Source: Streptomyces thermodiastaticus
GTDB lineage: Bacteria > Actinomycetota > Actinomycetes > Streptomycetales > Streptomycetaceae
Assembly (NCBI RefSeq): GCF_014656135.1
Contig: NZ_BNBV01000009.1
Span: forward strand, 151,943-215,942
Direction of reading: 5' to 3'
DNA length: 64,000 bases
The notes beneath the pieces were generated by a model, which saw only the letters and a list, made by a program, of their open reading frames with translations, did no database searches and was not told the DNA's origin. The position numbers were made by a program, and so were the translations under genes. Shown here in pieces: positions 61,101 through 64,000 of this stretch. Each line of letters begins with the position of its first letter. Position 1 is the first letter of the stretch.

Positions 61101-64000
61101 TGGAGGCACCGCTCGCCCTGACGGAAAGTCAAGTTCTGCGGGTTCAAGTCGTGGTAGGCGCGCCGGACGCTTCCGGTCTGCGGCCGTTCACCGTGCACGC
61201 CTGCCCCGACACCGGCGACGAAGGGTCCCGGGAGTGGACCCGGTGCGCATCCGGCGTGCTCGGCGCCACGACCGCCGCCGGCCCCGTTGAGGGGCTGCGC
61301 CAGTGGCCGCCCGCAGGTGCCCGGCCCGAGCCGCTCACCGGCGTCTACGACCGGCTCACCGGCGCCGGGTACGACTACGGGCCCGCCTTTCGGTGCCTGC
61401 GCGCCCTGTGGCGGGGCGCCGACGGCGACCTGTACGCGGAAGTGCGGCTGCCCGGTGACCAGCAGGAGGCGGCCACCCGGTTCGCCCTCCACCCCGCCCT
61501 GCTCGACTCCGTGCTCCACCCCCTCGTGCTGCACGGGATGGACGGCATGGAGCCAGGCGTGCTCCAACTCCCCTTCGCCTGGTCCGGTGCGACCGTGCAT
61601 GCCGTGGGGGCCACCGCCCTGCGCGTACGGATCTCCGCCGACCCGCGCACCGGCACCGCCGCGCTCACCCTCGCGGACCCCACCGGCGAGCCGGTCGCCG
61701 CCGTGGCCTCGCTGACGCTGCGCCCGGTGGCCCGGGACCGGATCGCCCAAGCGGCCGGCGGTCCGGCACCGCTGTACGTCGTGGACTGGCCCACCGTGCC
61801 CGCCCCGGTGTCACTGCCTCCGACACGGATCGAACTCACCGGTGACACACCGGAATTGGCAGAGGCTCAGGGCTGCGACGTCGCCGTGGTACGCGTTGGC
61901 ACCCAAGCGGCGGACCTCGGCGCCGACACGGCCGGGGAGACGCAGCGCGTCCTGCGGCTGGTGCAGGCATTCCTTCTGGACGAGCGACTGGCCGACGTCC
62001 GCCTCGCGGTGGTCACCCAGCGGGCCGTCGCCGTCTTGCCGGGCGAGGACGTGCCCCATCCGGCCGCCGCACCCGTGTGGGGGCTGATTCGCTCGGCGCA
62101 GTCTGAGCACCCGGGCCGGCTGACGCTGGTCGACCTCGACGGGACGGCCGACGATGCCTCGCTCGACCGGGCGCTGGCCACCGAAGAGCCGCAGATCGCG
62201 GTCCGCAACGGCCGGCTGCACGTGCCTCGCCTGGTCCGTGCCCGGCACCGGCCGGCCGTGCACCCCGCACGGTCCGCGACCGGGACGACGGCACCGGGCC
62301 AGCTCGCCTCAGGGACCGTGCTCGTCACCGGGGGCACGGGCGGCCTCGGTGCCCTGGTGGCCAGGCACCTGGTGGCCAGTCACGGCGTACGCCGCCTGCT
62401 GCTGTGCAGCCGTCGCGGGCCGAAGGCGCCGGGCGCCCGCGAACTCTTGGACGAACTCACCGCACTGGGCGCCGAGGTGACGGTGGCCGCCGTCGACGTC
62501 GCCGACCGCGAGGCGGTCGCCGGCCTCCTGTCGCGCGTACCGGCGAGCCACCCGTTGACGGCCGTCGTGCACACCGCGGGCGTGCTCGACGACGCCACCG
62601 TGGCATCCCTCACGCCGGACCGGCTCCGGGCCGTCATGCGGCCCAAGTGGGACGGGGCCTGGCACCTGCACGAGCTCACCAAGGACCTCAGGCTCACCGC
62701 GTTCGTCCTGTTCTCCTCCGTCTCCGGACTCATCGGCGCCGCCGGCCAGGCCAACTACGCTGCTGCCAACGCCGCTCTCGACGCCCTCGCCGCCCACCGC
62801 CGCGCCCACGGCCTGCCCGCAGTCTCCCTGGCTTGGGGCCTGTGGGACGGCAGCCATGGCATGGGCGCGACCCTCGGCGACGAGGATCTCGCCCGCTGGA
62901 CCCGCGCCGGTTTCTCCCCGCTCACCCCGGAACAGGGCCTCGGACTGTTCGATCTGGCGCTGGCCGGCGGCGACGATGCCCTGCTCGTGCCGGCGCTCCT
63001 GAACCCGACCGGGCCCGGCGCAGAAACGGATGCGATGCCCCCGCTCCTGCGCGGCCCGGTCGGACCCGGCACGTCCCCCGCGCGCCGGACCGCCACCAGT
63101 GGCCCCGAGGAGGCCGGCACCGCTTGGGCCCGGGAGCTGGCCGCCCTGCCCGAGGACGAGCGGTCGGGCGAGGTGCTCGAACTGGTCCGCACCGTGGTCG
63201 CCGACGTGCTCGGACACGCCACCCCCGCCGGCGTTGACCCGGAACGGGCGTTCAAGGACATCGGCCTGGATTCCCTCGGAGCGGTCGAGCTCCGCAACCG
63301 GCTGAGCACTCGGACCGGCGTGCGGCTGCCCGCCACCGCCGTCTTCGACCATCCCTCGCCCGTCGCGCTGGCGGACCACCTCTACGGGCAGGTCTCGGGC
63401 CGGACGTCGCTGGCCGTACGGGCCACCGTCGCCTCGACGGAGCCGATCGCGATCGTCGGTATGGCGTGCCGTTTCCCGGGTGGGGTGGGGTCGCCGGAGG
63501 ATCTGTGGCGGCTGGTGGCCGATGGTGTGGATGCGGTGGGGGAGTTTCCGGACAACCGGGGGTGGGATCTGGAGGGGTTGTACGACCCGGATCCGGAGCG
63601 TGTGGGTACGTCGTACACGCGGCAGGGTGGTTTCCTGTATGACGCGGACCGGTTCGATCCGGAGTTCTTCGGGATGTCGCCGCGCGAGGCGGTGGCGACC
63701 GATCCGCAGCAGCGGCTCCTGCTCCAGACCGCCTGGGAGACCCTCGAGAACGCGGGCATCGACCCGGCCGGCCTGCGTGGTTCCGCCACCGGCGTGTTCA
63801 CCGGGGTGATGTACAGCGACTACGGTTCGCGCGCCTTCCTGCCGCCGGACGGCTTCGAGGGCTATCTGTTCAGTGGCAGCGCGGGCAGCATCGCGGCCGG
63901 GCGCCTGGCCTACACCTTCGGTTTCGAGGGTCCTGCGGTGACGGTGGACACGGCGTGTTCCTCGTCGTTGGTGGCGCTGCACCTGGCGGCCAACGCGCTC
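55217..64000 (+). CDS. Type I modular polyketide synthase, N-terminal part (runs off the window)
   Basis: A giant assembly-line enzyme; 2928 codons are visible and the frame is open at the window end. Domain order: KSQ (1-420), AT (about 511-810), ACP (about 900-980, Ser942); then KS (about 999-1420), AT (about 1531-1830), DH (about 1896-2168), KR (about 2367-2550), ACP (about 2650-2725, Ser2686); then the next KS from about 2742. It therefore carries the loading module, extension module 1 and the start of module 2. The ATG has GGAGGG 7 bp upstream. A SARP-type operator lies 85 bp before the ATG. No N-terminal docking domain precedes the first KS, as expected for the first protein of an assembly line. 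Confidence 0.97.
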   Translation, partial: MKEIAVVGISCRLPMASGPEAFWDLLSSGASALGEGPHGRRGGHLDEVGHFDAAFFGISPREAAVMDPQQRLVLELAWEALEDAGIVPGTLRGSRTGVFVGTLRDDYGNLLYQSGTEAVTQHTMTGLNRGIIANRISYFLDLHGPSLTVDTAQSSSLVAVHLACESLRSGEADAAIVAGVNLNILAENTVTEERFGALSPDGESYAFDARANGFVPGEGGGVVVLKPLQRALADGDRIRGVILGSAVNNDGSTPGLTVPSGTAQEQVIRQAYERAGVDPRSVQYVEAHGTGTPVGDPIEAAALGAVLGGGRDAEDPLLIGSAKTNVGHLEGAAGIVGLLKVLLGIERRLLPPSRNFSTPNPRIPFAELGLSVQRELTAWPHPERRLLAGVSSFGMGGTNCHVVVAESPRTVPAGAPGPRRLSPVILPWAVSGQGGDALRAQAGRLLGFASGEQAPDPVDIGWSLATTREAFSDRAVVISEGRDGLLEGLRALAEGRPSASVVRGTVRPGLLGVVFTGQGSQRAGMGRELYEAFPRFSEAFDEVCAELDPLLPRPLRDVIFSGEGLDDTGFTQPALFAVEVALYRLVESWGVVPDLLAGHSVGEIAAAHVAGVLSLADAARLVAARGRLMQALPAGGAMAAVEATAEEVTPLLAGFAHEVGLAAVNGPAAVVVSGTTDAVAEITAEMASRGRRTKRLQVSHAFHSPLMEPMLAPFREVVRTLEFREPRVPVVSTVTGAVATAEELCSPDYWVEQVRRPVQFREAVGTLESEGVTTYLELGPDGVCSAMVDACVQDGEAAVAVPALRAGRSEPRSLVAALATVFVRGGRVDLAAAYEGTGARRTALPTYAFQRRRHWFDGVGRLSAPLPQTASAPAVATPQDETGTPAATGAPGKRPDALPEAERRRTVTDMVLAHIAAVLGHGAETDQQLGLDTTFKELGFDSLMGVELRDALSAATGLRLPSGLLFDWPTPRALVDHLVTRLVGTGDSVVTDDAVAAAGDDEPVAIIGMACRYPGGVASPEDLWRLVAEGVDAISPFPTDRGWNQNLFDPDPDQPGGSYVGQGGFLDGAGEFDAAFFGISPREALGMDPQQRLLLETAWEAIERAGLDPRSLHGSRTGVFVGGTVLDYGPRMHEADHGVEGHVLTGTTASVMSGRIAYQLGLTGPAVTVDTACSSSLVALHMAVRSLRSKETSLALAGGVAVMSAPGMFVEFSRQRGLASDGRSKSFAASADGTSWAEGVGLLLLERLSDARRHGHRVLAVIRGTAINQDGASNGLTAPNGPSQERVIRQALADARLEPKDIDAVEAHGTGTALGDPIEAEAVLATYGRDRGGSEPVFLGSLKSNIGHAQAAAGVGGLIKMVQAMRHGTLPRTLHVDEPTPHVDWSSGAVELLTEARPWPRGDRPRRAAVSSFGISGTNAHVIVEEGDPDPAPARPASEPATPVPWVVSGRDARSLRAQAGRLRDRLRDNPGVGPLDLGFSLATTRTAFEERAVVTGTRVADLLTGLDALVRGEHHPRLVRGSAARAGRTALLFTGQGAQRLGIGRELYEAFPVFADALDSVCAELDRYLDRPLRTVLFDDAADQASGLLHRTAYAQPALFAVEVALYRLLEHHGVVPDLVAGHSIGELAAAHVAGLWSAADAARLVAARGRLMQAAPEGGAMVAVQASEEEIAAALAGRGSSVSIAAVNGPDAVVVSGDAEAVSEIAAEWEARGRRIRALTVSHAFHSPHMDGVLEEFRQTAAALTYHAPAIPLVSTLTGRLAREEELRSPDYWTRQIREAVRFADATRTLREQGATVFIEAGPDAVLSALAERTLADEPVTVVPLLRRGRSEADTLVAGLAGAYAAGGPLDVASFFPGGTTVELPTYPFQREHFWLAPNTGGDPRTLGLDAARHPLFSAVVEVAGRDELVLTGRLSVSDHPWLADHTIGGTVLVPATAFLELAVAAGDRAKAPHVEELTLEAPLALTESQVLRVQVVVGAPDASGLRPFTVHACPDTGDEGSREWTRCASGVLGATTAAGPVEGLRQWPPAGARPEPLTGVYDRLTGAGYDYGPAFRCLRALWRGADGDLYAEVRLPGDQQEAATRFALHPALLDSVLHPLVLHGMDGMEPGVLQLPFAWSGATVHAVGATALRVRISADPRTGTAALTLADPTGEPVAAVASLTLRPVARDRIAQAAGGPAPLYVVDWPTVPAPVSLPPTRIELTGDTPELAEAQGCDVAVVRVGTQAADLGADTAGETQRVLRLVQAFLLDERLADVRLAVVTQRAVAVLPGEDVPHPAAAPVWGLIRSAQSEHPGRLTLVDLDGTADDASLDRALATEEPQIAVRNGRLHVPRLVRARHRPAVHPARSATGTTAPGQLASGTVLVTGGTGGLGALVARHLVASHGVRRLLLCSRRGPKAPGARELLDELTALGAEVTVAAVDVADREAVAGLLSRVPASHPLTAVVHTAGVLDDATVASLTPDRLRAVMRPKWDGAWHLHELTKDLRLTAFVLFSSVSGLIGAAGQANYAAANAALDALAAHRRAHGLPAVSLAWGLWDGSHGMGATLGDEDLARWTRAGFSPLTPEQGLGLFDLALAGGDDALLVPALLNPTGPGAETDAMPPLLRGPVGPGTSPARRTATSGPEEAGTAWARELAALPEDERSGEVLELVRTVVADVLGHATPAGVDPERAFKDIGLDSLGAVELRNRLSTRTGVRLPATAVFDHPSPVALADHLYGQVSGRTSLAVRATVASTEPIAIVGMACRFPGGVGSPEDLWRLVADGVDAVGEFPDNRGWDLEGLYDPDPERVGTSYTRQGGFLYDADRFDPEFFGMSPREAVATDPQQRLLLQTAWETLENAGIDPAGLRGSATGVFTGVMYSDYGSRAFLPPDGFEGYLFSGSAGSIAAGRLAYTFGFEGPAVTVDTACSSSLVALHLAANAL
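58211..63410 (+). other. PKS extension module 1, KS-AT-DH-KR-ACP
   Basis: KS Cys1173 ([15 protein letters not shown]). AT Ser1625 in [14 protein letters not shown] with HAFHSPHM, so malonyl-specific. DH has the intact HxxxGxxxxP motif ([14 protein letters not shown]) and the Asp motif [13 protein letters not shown] has [18 protein letters not shown] and [11 protein letters not shown], the LDD mark of a B-type reductase, with [20 protein letters not shown] intact. No ER. Predicted product: trans-2-butenoyl chain on the ACP. Confidence 0.92.
63440..64000 (+). other. PKS module 2 KS (partial)
   Basis: A canonical KS with Cys2914 ([15 protein letters not shown]). Codon use in 63440-63715 and again from about 63925 shifts to G/T-ending codons, unlike the C-ending codons of earlier modules. 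The rest of the module is outside the window. Confidence 0.9.

Noticed and set aside
1..64000. tRNA/rRNA genes, insertion sequences or integrase attachment sites at the cluster edge
   Set aside because: None were recognised in a read of both strands. The cluster border shows gene fragments but no transposase or tRNA end.

Overview
This window comes from a Streptomyces chromosome. The support is very high GC with strong third-position G/C bias, GTG and TTG starts, and a run of genes that are hallmarks of the genus: ptsH, a Pat-type acetyltransferase, sepH, hemH, the cutR/cutS two-component system, dut, and a DUF397/XRE/HATPase set. Gene order resembles the S. coelicolor core around SCO5841-SCO5901 (recalled, not searched).

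Positions 1-35545 are mostly conserved housekeeping DNA. In order: a GntR regulator, HPr, a PatA-like acetyltransferase, a DUF5998 protein with an overlapping phosphodiesterase, thymidine kinase, a DUF397/XRE/ATPase regulatory patch with a coupled 55-aa gene, a large HelD-like helicase, a sulfurtransferase, SepH, a sugar-lactone oxidase overlapping an MFS transporter, ferrochelatase and inositol-phosphatase genes, CutRS, several DUF proteins, a thioesterase-dUTPase-DUF3710 run, an orphan ABC ATPase, two TrkA-type subunits divergent from a KimA-like potassium importer, and a TrmA/RlmD-type RNA methyltransferase.

Positions 35550-37174 are a decayed boundary. They hold fragments of a LysR regulator, an alpha/beta hydrolase, a FAD/NAD(P)-binding protein and an acyl-CoA carboxylase beta subunit, each truncated or frameshifted.

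Positions 37171-64000 are the left part of a type I polyketide cluster that runs off the window. It contains a KASIII plus fatty-acyl-AMP ligase operon, two related SnoaL-like proteins, a large SARP/ATPase activator, an HxlR repressor-type protein, a class III aminotransferase, a flavin reductase with an acyl-CoA-dehydrogenase-fold monooxygenase, a Tat-exported amine oxidase, an SDR, a P450, an aldehyde dehydrogenase, and the start of a giant PKS. The PKS reads KSQ-AT-ACP, then KS-AT-DH-KR-ACP, then KS. The active-site Cys of the first KS is Gln, so it should decarboxylate malonyl-ACP to an acetyl starter. Module 1 should add a malonate unit and leave a trans double bond.

The strongest undescribed signal is regulatory. 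Five cluster promoter regions carry 7-bp repeats of consensus RTKACYG at an exact 11-bp pitch, the spacing SARP proteins recognise. Four more such repeats and a tandem array of related 18-bp units lie upstream of the SARP gene, and that gene has two TTA (bldA-dependent) codons near its start. I infer one SARP-controlled, bldA-gated regulon. The end product cannot be named from this window. The aminotransferase fits a polyketide-alkaloid route, which predicts a thioester-reductase domain at the end of the assembly line, outside this window.
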